A program made the position numbers and the translations under genes. Below, piece by piece: positions 1-11,805 of a stretch of DNA of 64,000 bases. The stretch covers positions 4,464,001 through 4,528,000 of the forward strand of contig JAHYIO010000001.1 of NCBI GenBank assembly GCA_020543525.1, given 5' to 3'. Under the pieces are notes generated by a model. That model ran no database searches and had not been told where the DNA came from. It saw nothing but the letters and a program-made list of their open reading frames with translations. Each line of letters begins with the position of its first letter. Positions within the stretch are counted from its first letter, which is position 1. This DNA is from Coriolopsis trogii (taxonomy: Eukaryota > Basidiomycota > Agaricomycetes > Polyporales > Polyporaceae).

Positions 1-1122
1 AATCACGTAGCTGCAGATCAATGGCCCCCTGAGGTCGACACCATCCGTGAATGACGTCGTACTATAGATTCTGCCTCTGTTTACTCACAGTGTGATTCCT
101 GCCATAATCGCGAAGCTCCATATAACAGAGCGGGAGCCTCGTTCGTGTACGCTGCACATCCAGTCCATCGTTGAGTTGGAGGGCTGACGACGACTGTATA
201 GCATGACACCTACCAGTATACTTGCTCGAGAGTGGACGCGACGAGACTAGATAGTAGATCAAACGTTGGACTCTGCGTTGAGGACACCATAGGTGAGAGC
301 GTACCTCTGTAGCGCAGACATTCCAAACCCTTGGAACAGGCGCGAAGCCCGGATCGAGGCGAGATTCGGGCTCAGAGCGCACCAAATGCACGAGACGAAC
401 ATCTATAAGGAAGTTAGCGACTCAGAACGAGTCGCCCATTGTCCAAAAGGGGTTGACACACCAGGGACACGGAAACAAGATAAACAATACGATGACCAAA
501 TTTCACAGCGAGCGCGTTCTGCGCGAGCCTATATGCAATGATATCAGGGAACGGGAGACCATCGTCGAGAATCTCACATGAAGATACCGAGCCCTAGAAG
601 GATGAAGCCGAAGGACGAAGTGATGTTGTCGACGGACACGTTGAATTGTTTGGCGAGCAAGACATAGCCCGGACCGACCATGGGTGAGAGCGCTCCATCG
701 AGGCTGGCAGCAAATGCTCTGATACACCGTCATTGAGTATGCCATGGAGGGCCGGACGAAGGACTCGAAGGACTCACAGAGTCCAGAAACAGGCTTCCTT
801 TCTCCACCTGGGCCAATTCAGACTAAACGTGACACGACCATCAGCAGCGACACTTCTTCGCAAGACAGAGGAGGACGTACGGATCGCGCGGATCGTCTGA
901 TGGTTGCGGGATGAGTACGACATGCGCATACTTGCCAGTCCCGCGCTTCAGGTCCTTCGCTTCGTCAATAGCGACTTCATGACCGCGAACGATACCCTGA
1001 TCGGACAGCAGTCCCGTCCCTGGGACGTTTGCCAACAAGTGGTCCTCTGAACTCGGGAGTGAAGGATTAGGACATACAGCAGATCATATCCGCGACGACT
1101 CACCAAGGATGCCAAACGTCAT
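1..1122 (-). CDS. MFS transporter, 5' part (runs off left edge)
   Basis: Major facilitator superfamily permease of the plasma membrane, of the fungal drug:H+ antiporter-like type; the substrate cannot be read from sequence. Spliced model, minus strand: 1122-1104, 1046-881, 822-778, 718-578, 528-462, 402-305, 246-214, 151-89, 28 to the edge. Every junction keeps phase and introns are 49-62 nt. The first 220 residues start MTFGILEDHLLANVPGT and carry the family signature DDPRDP-LNWPRWRK before helix 1. They then show GPGYVLLAKQF, a helix reading FGFILLGLGIFM, the loop NALAVKFGHR, the segment RLFQGFG and VHERGSRS, which follow the usual order of helices 1-5 and the conserved cytoplasmic loop. 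I chose ATG 1122 because it opens the typical family N-terminus; an in-frame TTG at 1038 is not needed. The C-terminal half lies outside the window. Confidence 0.85.
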
Positions 1123-2287
1123 GGAGTATGCGAGTCAGAGCGAAGGGTCCGTGGGTGTAGGGATGCGAGAAGTAATCCTATATACTCCATGACCACCTTT
1201 CCCCCACTTTCGACGTCCACGCGAGAACCTAACTCAGTGAACGCCCTCACGACATCATGGGACTTCTCCTGTGCAGTAGAAGCCCCTCGGAGCCGCTATA
1301 GGAGTCAAGTGATGCTCTCAGCCACCGACACTCGCATGCAAAGACAAAGGCCATTCCCAGGGCACCAAAAGGCGGGAGCAGGACTCACCTATTAGGCGTA
1401 TCGTATCCAAACTGAACGACATGCGGAACACGCATAAATAGCATGGAATAGATCGTTCCGCTTTGCGTACTGTATATACACTGTATAACATGCAGAACAT
1501 ATAAGTAGATGGGAGGCAACCGCCTCCCGAGTCCCCGGCGACGAAGATAGCATGATGTCTTTGAATGACCGCGGTGATTGGGGAATGTATATTCGGGACA
1601 CCTGCAGAGCATTGTCGTGGAGGTGATGTGACTCACACCGAGGTGCGGTCTAGTTGGTGTAATGCGTGCTTCTGGATGGTGATTTGCAGTTTACAACCTC
1701 AGCCACCTTGAGGCAGCAAACGGGACATTGCGCGCGATGGCGTTCAGAACAGATCAAAGCGCACCTCAGGGATATGTGTTGCATGCATCCAGATGCTGTT
1801 CAGCGACATGAGTAGTTTCCTCTCTCGAGATCTGTATTGTCTAGGCTATCGGCCCGTTATCGAGGTGTACCTAGGAGCGACGATGCTGCCCGGTGCCGCG
1901 TCATATCAACCGTGGACTGCGCTATGAATTTGCAAGTGCGCTGCGCGGAGATGGCACCAGGAACCTTTCGCGTTGGTCAGGACAATGCGCGAGGGTGAGT
2001 TGATGGTATGGGAGCAAGCAGGCGAAGCGCCCAGAGTCAATGTGTGGCTGAGCGTACAGTATGGGTGCTTGTGGTCTGCCTTTGACCTCTTGGCCGCCTT
2101 CCCTTTGGCTGCGGCGAGCCTGCTCGTTCGCCAGTCTTATACCTCCTCCTCCAGGTACCCATGCATGCTACTTTCACCGCAACGCACTACTGTATTCGCC
2201 ACTCTACTCGATTACCTTTGCTCTCACTCGCTATCTCTACGCTGTCCCTGATCTCCCGGATACATCGCCAAGTCGCGGAAACTCGGA
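1123..2287. other. Intergenic region between divergent genes
   Basis: No reading frame here carries a recognisable domain. Short frames at 1973-2430 on the plus strand are open and include TATGCATG and pyrimidine-rich stretches resembling acceptors, so 5' exons of the downstream orphan may hide between about 2150 and 2287. Otherwise it is the shared upstream region of the MFS gene and the orphan. Confidence 0.4.
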
Positions 2288-4251
2288 ATGTACGACCTCA
2301 AACACAATGTATTCCAACCACTCGACCTCTCGGCGGTGTCTCTCGCCATTATCCTGACTATCATCACGGCTCTCATGACATATGTACGTCGACCGCTGTA
2401 TCCTTTTTCAGTCTCAAGTGGTGTATCTGAGATCGCCGCAGTATGCTTTTCCTCCGCTCATCAACCTATACCACACCATCTATCCTACCCACACTCCTCA
2501 ATTGCTTTTGAAGTCAAGTACACAGTATGAGGAACACGCAGTCTCGCTCAAGGGCGAAAAGCTAGCCGGCGAGTACCCCATACCTCCCACATTATCATCC
2601 GTATGTTTCCCTACCGGCGTGGTTGCGGTCGAGGACAGAGTTTGACCATTTGTGAGCAGGAGATATCACCTGAAGGAGACAACCCGGATGTCCATCCGTT
2701 GCACATGGATGCCTATCAGGTGAGTCAACGTCCGAATGCTCCAGTTGCGGGATGGCGCTCACCACCCACGGCGCACGCTCCAAGTCTGAACCAGACACTA
2801 TCGACGCTCATGCTATCCACCAAGAGTCAGATGAGCACATCTCGTTCTCAATCGAAGCGGGTGGGATACATCCTGCGTGCCCCGTTCAGGAGCACCAGCC
2901 GCACGCACCGCATCCTGCGATCGAGGTTGCCTCACCAGTACATCAGCTCGAGCCTCGCCTACTCTTGGAAGACGTGGAAGACAGCAGTGACGTGGGCCTT
3001 CAGCCCAAATCCTCTCTGGTTCCCGCAGCTCCTCATCTCATATCCATTCATGAAGACGTAGAAGTCCTTCAGGACAGGGAGCCGCCGTCCCTGTGTCCTC
3101 TTCCCGAGAGAGAAGGCGATCAGAGACCCCCTAGTCACGGCGAACTTCACGATGACCATTGTTCTGGCACGACGCACGGTCTATGCGGGACCCAGGAGCC
3201 TCCACGCGTCAACGCCACCCATCCTCGGCCAGACGATGTACATTCGTTTGCGTCCTCGAGTGTGCTCCACTCTCCTCCGTATACCGAGGGACGCGAACAC
3301 CTAGTGATCGCCACGAACACTCATACATGCGACCATGACAAGGTCTATGTCGCTGAGCCGCACGAGGATGTCCCTAGATCTCCCTTCCTGTCATCCCACT
3401 TCCACGAGCAGGACGAATATCTGACGGTACAGGACCATGACGAGTGCCATAGCGAGAGCGTATCCGACGCCACCCTCGAGATGGCTGACGAAGGTGTGAA
3501 AGACACGAGCGCTCCATACATCATGCAATCTGCGCTCTTTGTCGACCACGAGGGGACGCCACACGTGTTACCTCAGCACGACGAAGACGGCGACTGGACT
3601 GCCATTGACCACGAAGAGCCCTCTACGCCACGCGTAGCGTCTCCGACTGTAGGCGTTGCAATCGTAGAAGGGCCGGAAGCGGACGTACGGACAGACGATC
3701 TGGCAGTCTCTGCCGTCCTCCTCTCGCAAAGCGAGTGTGCATCGGCCCAGAAACCCCCCACCGCCACTTTCGGTCCCCAATCGTGCGCGCCCGTCTCGTC
3801 TGTCCGCGCCGAATCGACGGACCCGTCCAGCTACGAACAGTCTTCCGAGAACGCAGTGGACAATACCGGGCTGATCCCGGGTCTTGCAGCGAATTCAGCT
3901 CGAAGACATCGACCAACCGACCTGGACCTGTCGAACCACTACCCATCCAACGCGTCCATCGCGTCCCCTGCGTCTCCCACATCTTCGACGTCTGCCACGA
4001 TTCGCGTACGCGTGCATACACCCGATCGCCCGGATTGGGCCGTCGCGCCGATTGACGACGCTACGGACACGAAGGAGACCGAGAGGGAGAGACGCCACAG
4101 CTCCGCGCACCCGGATTGGGCTGTCGCGCCGTTCGAGGGCAGCGGATTGGGGTCGTCTTCGCTCACTGGTGGGAAGGGGAAGGGAAGGAAGAGCGATGCG
4201 ACTGGGACTGGGAGAAAGCGGACTGCGCGGAAGGGACGTCACTCGCGATGA
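2288..4251 (+). CDS. Acidic, low-complexity orphan protein
   Basis: I do not recognise this protein. A phase-consistent model is 2288-2335, 2412-2600, 2660-2719 and 2785-4251 (587 aa). Introns 2601-2659 and 2720-2784 are clear (GTATGT..CAG and GTGAGT..AAG) and join the frames exactly. The first intron (2336-2411) and the ATG at 2288 are guesses. The large last exon is rich in Asp, Glu, His, Ser and Pro with no visible fold. It contains the motif PDWAVAP twice (about 45 residues apart, near the C-terminus) and ends in a basic tail rich in Gly, Lys and Arg. If the sequence placed in intron 1 were instead coding, it would supply a hydrophobic helix (SLAIILTIITAL), making this a membrane-anchored protein with a long disordered cytoplasmic tail. 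Expression is unproven. Confidence 0.5.
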
Positions 4252-5769
4252 GGACATCTAAGGTATTGTTGTCATTTGGACGTTTGGCGGGTGAGTGTTC
4301 GGTATCTCTTGCTTCCCTACGCTGGGTAACCATCCATCGATGCCGCCCTCGGAGTACGCCCCCGTGTTATGTAGTGAGCATCTCGTCCAGCTCTGCCTCA
4401 ACCGACGATGGCGTAAGGGGGCAGATATCGATGTACGCCGTCCACACGCCCTCGTGGCACTCATGTCCCTAGGGCGTACATATCGCGCGTCTTCTGGAGT
4501 CAGATTGCTAGTGCGAAGTCTCGGAGGAGGCAGTCTGTACAGAACTTGAAGTGCGTAGGCAATTGGGTGGAAAGCGGGCGACTCAGAAGCGTCGACACTG
4601 TTATGTAGTGCATACTGCAACAACGGGAATTTTCATGAACAGCTCATACCCCTCTGTACTCCGCCCGTGATTTCCTCGGAAATCATAGGTCGGGATCGCA
4701 CTAGGGCTGCTCAATTCTTGTGGACGCTGGACGTTGGACGCGTTCAGAGCACTTTGATGGACGCGATGGTGTAAGCGAGAACAGCCGACATCCTGCGCGC
4801 GCTTCTGCCCTTTCGGTGGCGTCAACGCTGTCCCACCATCTCCCACAAGATGCATATCCCTGAAAGACATGCATTGGCTAGGGTGCCCTATTTCACGAAC
4901 ACAGAAGAATTCCTATGTTATTCCAAGGCTAGTTCAGCTTGCTACGAGAGCTTCGAGGAGGAGAGGGAGGAGCAAGACGAGGGTCCGAGCACCTTGCCGA
5001 ACCACCGGCTGCCCTCGCTTCAGTCTATCATCCCCATCAAAAGTCTCTCAACGCGTCCAACGTCCAGCGTCCACAAGAATTGAGCAGCCCTACTGGCCTG
5101 ACACAGGATGTAAGTCAAGCGTCACCCTCCGAGTCCGCCATTCAGTTCGCTGCGGATCGGCAAGACTCAACTGTGACTGTACCATTGAGCACACATCTGA
5201 ATACCTGCGTTGGCTGTATCAGACACTGCGAAACTTGTCCTATGGTGTGTGCATGAGGACACTGGCACTGCGATATCGATGGCTACTACCACAATGATGG
5301 ACCCTGAGCCTCGGGGTCTCGGACCAACAGAATTGTGAGTATTGACACCGAGATGCCTCAAGGCAGGATTCTCTCACCATGATGCCCAGATACTGTGGAA
5401 GCTCCTCATTTTGAGAGCGTTATGTGGTGTTGTAGTACAGGCGAATGCATGGCGCGCAACATGATCATCGCCTTGCCGGCGCTAACACCGTCCATCATGC
5501 GCGGGCGGTGAGCGCTTGAGTGTTTGCTGTTCAACACGACTCTCTCGACTGTCCACGTCATCGCCGCAAAGAAACTCTGGAAAGGCATGTTGTCACACAA
5601 AGTGTGATATTAGTAGACCTTCTGATAGACTGCATAGTACCATATTCGCCTCGTGTTCGCGGCATTAAGTCTCCGGAGGTGGAACGTGGCCAACGCGCAG
5701 AGTCGCAGATCACCTCTCCGCCCCAGTAGGGAAGAAAGTCGTCGCACATCGCGGTGCCATTTCCCTGCC
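4252..5769. other. Gene-poor interval with an inverted repeat
   Basis: I see no supported gene here. Short frames on both strands read the same peptide (LNASNVQRPQELSS) only because they lie on the two arms of the inverted repeat listed separately. The last 200 bases form the upstream region of the kinase gene. Confidence 0.5.
4704..5090. repeat. Perfect 41-bp inverted repeat, 305-bp spacer
   Basis: Bases 4704-4744 are the exact reverse complement of 5050-5090. Weaker inward similarity continues for some tens of bases (shared GATGG and AAGCGAG..CAGCCG blocks), so the arms are remnants of a longer inverted duplication. No target duplication or transposase is visible. Confidence 0.8.
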
Positions 5770-5775
5770 TATAAA
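5770..5775 (+). promoter_or_regulatory. TATA box of the FunK1 gene
   Basis: TATAAA lies 61 bp upstream of the kinase ATG at 5831, in a pyrimidine-rich leader. This is a plausible core promoter, inferred from motif and spacing only. Confidence 0.5.
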
Positions 5776-5830
5776 GCCGCGCAAACTGGTTCGTGGTTTG
5801 TTTCCAATCATCACTCTTTATCGCTCAAAC

Positions 5831-8800
5831 ATGAGTACTACCAGAGAATCTTTCAGCTCCTCGACCCAACCACCCCGCACCCCAGACTCCGAACCTCCGA
5901 CGCACGTTGAGCATACACCGGGACCTTCGCCCGCGAGATCCATTGTTCTTCCCTCCAAGGAGTCCTCTCGGGAGAACGCTGTCCACATGAGAGGTGACCC
6001 TGGCCGACAGCTGAAACGCCTCAATCTGGACAACGAGACAAAGTGGCAGATAGTTTCCTGTGACAATTTCGTGTCCATCCTTGTTCCTGGAGAGGATCCT
6101 CCGGCCTATATCAAGTTCCCGAACTTTGCAGTGGACCTGAACCATGGCGAGCTTGCCTCCTATGACGGTATTGTGAGTGACGGCACTGTCGCGTACATTC
6201 AGCCGAGCTAAACCGCATTATAGCGCGACGGTCTGAATGGTCATCTAAAAGCAGCAGGGTGGACCGACTACGAAGCTCTCAGCACCTACAATCACGCGGA
6301 CACATCCGCCGCAGGGCCGCAGTTGTCTGCCCACCGTAACTCTACCCGGCCAGACCTCGGTATCTATCCAAAGCAGAGGCCGCGCGATTGGCTCGTTCAC
6401 GACCCCTCCACCGAAGTGGAAGCTGAGGCGCCTTCTGGTGCCGAGTCGACTCAACGTACGCAAAGCAGTACGGGCGGACTTCTGGGCGAAGAAGACGAGG
6501 TTCACCCTGCCCCGGTATCTGCGACGGCTCGGGTGTCGTGGGCATGGGCCGAACTACTCGTAGAGGTTAAAGTGTCGAAGAAGCCAGTTTCGAAATCGCT
6601 GCATCCTGTTCCAGAGGCTCAAGAGCGGGGTCAGATCGTTGACTACGCTGTTGGCGCCATGTACCGTCAGCATCGCACGTTCTTCTTCATGATATCCATC
6701 CACAACGACACTGCCGCTTTCCTGCGATTCGACCGGTCGGGAATCATTGCTTCCACGCGGTTCAGCTACGTGGAGCATCCCGAGATCATCGGTAACTTCT
6801 TGTATCGCTTGTCCAGATTGGACCCGCACGACCGTGGCTATGATCCGACCGTTACGCTTGCATCAGAGGAGGAGGCCACTACGTTCCGTACTCTGAGCTC
6901 CCAATTTCCAGACAATTACACGGTCAGGACGGCTCTTGAGTCTGCAAGCAGGGTAGGATGGCCTATCTACAAGCTGACTATGTTCGGCCTGTGGTCATTG
7001 GACGAGCACGGCAAAATGCATGGTGTCTCACGGCGTAGTCCTTCTTCCAGTCGCCAATTCCTAGTAGGACGCCCCGTTAATTCGCCCAGGTCTCTCGTGG
7101 GACGAGGCACTCGTGGATTCGTTGCGTACGACATCGTCTCCCACCAGGTCGTCTTCATCAAGGACAGTGGACGGCCCGATTTGCCGGGCGTTCGCGCGGA
7201 ATACGACACCTACCTGCTTATCAGGGAGAAAGTGCCTCGTGAATTCCAGATGTACTTCCCAACCCTTCTCGGAGGCGGAGATGTACTCTCGGGGCCGGGA
7301 GGTGCTTCGCAGCGTAGCCTCACTGTGAAAGACAATATCGGCCCACCTAGCACCGAGTACGTTCACTTCCGCTTGGTGCTCAAGGAGGTCTGTCGGCCTG
7401 TGGTCCAATTCAGCCACAGCTGGCAACTCCTCAAAGTTGTGGCGAACGCTTTGACTGGTATGTTCGGTGGATTATTGTTATATTGTCTCACTCACAATCC
7501 CCCAACAGCTCATAGGCTTGTGTGGAAGCATTGCCAACTGCTCCATCGCGACATCAGCGTTGGAAACATCCTCATCTACGACGAGACCAACAGTCCTGAT
7601 AGTAAAAAAGTGAAAGGGCTTCTAGCAGACTGGGATCTTGCGAAAGGAGAGGGTGGCAGCGCAGCACAAACGACGCGATCGGTGAGGTTTTCAGTCCAAC
7701 GCCATGGTACTACGTAGTTATTGACGTGCACTTACATGATGCAGGGAAGCTGGACGTTCATGGCAGCCCGGTTGAAGCGATGTCCATCGCTTCCTCACCT
7801 TCTTGCAGACGACCTTGAGTCATTCGTCCACGTACTCAACTGGAGTGCGCTCGTATATCTCCGACATGAAGATTCAACGGATCGTGACTGGGTTGCAAGC
7901 CGTGTCATGGACCTCTACGATGCATATCAGGTCATCAACCTCAAAAGCGGTGAGAGGTTCGAAGTCGGCGGGCGAATGGCTCTTGAGTACATACGAAGAG
8001 GCCAGCGCTTCGTGGAACTCGACTCCAGCAATCCGCTGAGCGAGGTCATGCAGCCTTTGTCAGACCTTCTCAAGGAGCATTACCACCACGTCCCTGTTCC
8101 TGAAGACGCCATTGTCTCAATGCATTCTCACGCTGATAATCCTCGGGAAATTATCGAAGACTACAATGCCTCAGAAGATGTACCATTGGATCACGACGAT
8201 GACGAACCTGCGACCAATGTTGACAGTGATGTCATCAGTTTGAACACTCCCGAGAAGGACAAACCCGCTCGTTCCATTCAGCAGTACGGCTCCGTGACTT
8301 TGACGCAGTCCAAATCTCCTCTCAGAAACCACACGAAGATGGAGATGATCCTTCGCAAGGCGCTTCAGATAGACCGGGCTTGGGAGCTCCCCGATAGACT
8401 GGAGTTTCCTCGCCTTACCCTCAACCCCGCCAAACCTCAGGGGACGGCGAGCGGGAGCGGGAGCAGGAGCAGGAGCAGTCGGAGGCCAGTCATCTACGAT
8501 TTGCGACGGACGTTCAAGGAAACCGGGAAGGAACCCCTTCCCCATACGTCTACCACATCCTCATCACCATCGAGGAGCTTGGTAGAGGACTCGTTCAGTC
8601 AAATGGATGTCGATGATCCTTTCGGCGGCGCTCCTATGCGCTCTGGTGAAGCTTCCCTGCAGCAATCATTCGGGCTTCATGGTTCCGTGAGCCATCCTGT
8701 AGCAACGCAACAATCGTCATTCACCTTTCCACTCAACCCGAGTTACATGCCGACCTTCAACTTGGATATGTCGGAAAGCCAGCTCCGTCGAAATTGCCTC

Positions 8801-10429
8801 GCGTCTCAATGGCCTCAACCCGTCATCGCTGAAGGAGGACGCCAATACCTGGGCCACGCTCCCGGCACCAGCGTCAACATGCGTCAGCAGTCGCTGTATG
8901 CGGCGGAACATATGGCCATGGTGTCGCAGTTGAGGCCTGACGCCCAGCTTGCGACTGTTCGGCGGGGCCATAGTCGCAGTCCCGATGAGCACATTGGTGT
9001 GCCTCCCCCGTACGCATCTGGATTGTCTGGTCGCAGCAGGGACCGATCGTCTAGTCCTGCATGGCTTGTGCAAGAGCGCTCGCGGTTTGCGGTTGAGGCC
9101 AACATGTCACGGCGGCGCGGGCGCACAGGACTCAGCCCGGCTGAGGACCAGATTTCTCCCTCTGACGATCAGTCGTACACCGCTCACAGTTCTCCTGGTC
9201 CCAGCCGTAGCGTTAGCGGATCCCCAAGCCTAGGTGATGGGTCCTTACTACAGGCGCAACCGACTCTCGCACCAACTCGATCACAACACGCTCGACGCTA
9301 TAGCCCGTATCGACAGGATTATTCCACCCGCGGAAGTGCAGACTCCGACCCGGAATCAGGACCGTCTAGTCGCAGCCGCAGCAGATCCTCCAGTCCTCAG
9401 GACGCGTCGCAGCTACGGGGACTTGAACTACTCATGGATCGTCTGACGGAGGAATTACAGGACCTGCGCAGCCGGAGCTTCAGGCCACGTCAGCGTACTA
9501 CTGCCAATGAATACAATAGTCGTGAAGCTTCCATGTCCTTCGGTCGCAGCAGCTCCCTTCCATCCAGGCCAGCAGAGAGCATGCTGCCACAGTTGTACGA
9601 CCACGCCGCCCGGCGCATGTCTCCGATCTCCAGCACAGGTTATGCACACAGCTATTGGCCTCAACCGCCTTTGCAATCGTCCACGGGCTCTACATTTGAC
9701 CATCGCTGGCCGGAACTGACAATTGGCGGCTCTGGCCACGGATGGTCCTTGCACAGGACGACGAACGCTGAAGAAGCCGGCCACCCGCCTTGGTCTCAGC
9801 ATACGCTCCACTCAGTTCCGCAACCGGCCGTACGCCAGCCCAGCGCTATGAACGCAAATCTCCCAGTTGACTCCGGGGTTGCCTCAGGTCACTGGGCCAC
9901 ACTTGCGTCCGGCGGTCATCCTCACAGAGGCTATGTCAATGCCCATGCCCGCTTTATTCCACCTGCAAATGCTGCATTGGCAGCGTCCATGAGCCATCCG
10001 GGCATGCAATACAGCTCGGTAGCGCAGGAGCTGTCTCATGCGGCAGTCGTACACGGACAGGCTAGACTGAGTAACGATCAAGTTGTATCACAGGGACCTG
10101 CTCATGGTGTACTCCCGCCCACTCCTGAGCACACCATTTTCTCCGAGGTCCAAGGCCGCGCACACAATCTCGATGCACAACAGACAACAATGGGAGCTCC
10201 TGCACGGCAGATGCAGATGGACATGCGCTGGGAAACTACAGAAGGCAGCAAAGATCGGCTCGGATACCAGCGTGGTATGAATTCGTCTGCATCCGGGTTG
10301 AATGCGGGTTCCGGCCAGAGAGCGGGCGATGACAGCCTCAACCACCGGAGTGGAACGTCCGGCGGTTGGATGGACGCACAATCAGAACAAGAGCAGAGGA
10401 ACAGAGCAGCAGACTTCACATACCCGTGA
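5831..10429 (+). CDS. FunK1-type protein kinase with long disordered tail
   Basis: Fungus-specific kinase family FunK1, a Ser/Thr-kinase-like fold expanded in multicellular basidiomycetes; cellular targets are unknown. Exons are 5831-6172, 6224-7457, 7509-7681 and 7745-10429 (1477 aa), all phase-consistent. ATG 5831 was chosen because it follows a TATA box and opens MSTTRES. The catalytic loop HRDISVGNI begins at residue 538, so the base Asp is 540. The metal-binding triplet is DWD at 566-568 in place of DFG, as is usual in FunK1. The activation-region motif GSWTFMAARL and the family signature LLADDLESFVHVLNW follow. After the kinase region come roughly 700 residues rich in Ser, Gln, His and Pro, with RS-like runs (SRSRSRSS) and one short predicted helix (LRGLELLMDRLTEELQDL). 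FunK1 proteins as I know them are much shorter, so the tail is unusual. Intron 2 is 51 nt and has no stop, so retention would keep the frame. Confidence 0.9.
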
Positions 10430-10775
10430 GGACCAGCTCCAAGTCATCTGTGAGTTGGCACCCAGGCAGACTACAATCGTAATGTGACAGAGCTCACAAT
10501 GCCTCTGTAGCGGGATCGAAACGGTCATCTAAGGGTATGCACGATACGGTCCGAAAGCGCAGAGGTCATATGAGCTCCTATCAAATATGCATGGAGAGTG
10601 CATGTTCAGTCTTTGTTAGCATCGAGATGAGAGTAAGATCATGTACGCACTGCCGGGCCCACGATAGCGTGATGATACTATGATTGTGGTAGAAATCTTC
10701 GCCGTGTGCCATCGGGAGGACGCGTTCGGAGGGGTCCGCGACCAGCGCGGCCCGGGGAGCGTCAGCGCGTCTCAT

Positions 10776-11302
10776 CAGGACCCCTGAATATACTATTCGA
10801 GCTCATATCCCATTTTGACCTCAAAACGGTCATTTTCGGTGGTGGGCTCTGAGGTGAAATTCGGTTATTTTCCTATGACCTACCCTCCATGGGCCAAAAA
10901 TCGGTTAAAATCGGCATATATCGTCATAAAAAGCGCCCAAAATCCTCTCGGGCGCCTAAACCTCGCGCCGTACTACGGCCTGTAGCAGGCGCATGTGCTA
11001 CTTTTCCGGAAACTATCAATGTAATCGGCTGCATTGCACAAAGGACAAATGTCTACTAAGATGCTACTTATGCTGAGTTCTTACGCGGACTATCGGCATC
11101 ACATGAAGTCAAAGGCCCGGGTTTTCGGTTATCCGGCCTGTGACCTGACCAGCTGATGGCCGATTTCGGGGCTCTTTGGCCTATCAGATTTGACCGTCCA
11201 GAGCCCCATTTTCGGTGATTTGGATGTAAGTTCGCCGGCCCTACGGGCCCATTTTCGGTGGTTTGGGCCTATGAGCTCGATATAGTATATGCAGGGATCC
11301 TG
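10776..11302. mobile_element. Non-autonomous DNA transposon (MITE-like), 527 bp
   Basis: Terminal inverted repeats of about 32 bp: 10776-10807 against 11270-11302, which begin CAGGAYCCCTG and end TCGAGCTCATA with a 2-base gap and few mismatches. A direct duplication TCTCAT flanks the element on both sides (10770-10775 and 11303-11308). The inside has no open frame and repeats the motif CATTTTCGGTGRTT several times. The element was presumably mobilised by a transposase encoded elsewhere. The 6-bp target duplication does not clearly fit hAT (8 bp), so I leave the superfamily open. Confidence 0.85.
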
Positions 11303-11454
11303 TCTCATCTCTATAGCTCATCCAACTCGTCCCGATGCTGACCCGGATGCCGCAGCTGATGATTGTATGTTTACAGTCTCTTCGAAGGATTCATACATGA
11401 TCAATGAAGTTCAATCATCATTCTAGTTATCGTGAATGACCAATCATCGTATAC

Positions 11455-11805
11455 GAAGATGAGGAAATGCTCTTCCCTATCAACATTTCAATTGGCGCCA
11501 AGTTCATCATGCGCTCGTCCGACCTTATGTGCAGGCTCGAGCTCGCGTTCCAAGCTGTCCGTACTTAGGACGTACCGTCGCTAACGAGAAGGGCGTCCTC
11601 AAGACTGGTGCTCTCCCGCACCACTACGCACCCATTGAGATAGCTCCTTAGAGGCAAGACCAAACAGAGCACAGTACTGGGATGGGAGCATGCTCAGCGA
11701 CCCCTCGGAGAACATCACCCATTCGAAAATGTGGCGACGGATCGCCAATCCACGCATCGCGCTCCTAGATTGTCCGTTGGAGTTCAAGAAGGGCGAGTCG
11801 CAGGA
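11455..11805 (+). pseudogene. Truncated pseudogene of CCT3
   Basis: Colinear with codons inside exon 5 of the intact CCT3 gene at 22692-24763, in the opposite orientation. Matching segments include EMLFPINISIGAKFIMRSSDLMC (parent [23 protein letters not shown]), then a degraded middle with small insertions and stops, then [25 protein letters not shown], almost identical to the parent. Similarity stops abruptly after GAGTCGCAG. Only about 350 bp of a 1.6-kb coding sequence remain, all from one exon, so the copying mechanism cannot be judged. No start codon or intact frame exists, so it cannot make a chaperonin subunit. Confidence 0.9.

Noticed and set aside
420..1040. MFS pseudogene
   Set aside because: At first it looked like a decayed transporter because frames break often, but every break coincides with a 49-62 nt GT-AG intron that keeps phase, so it is an intact gene.
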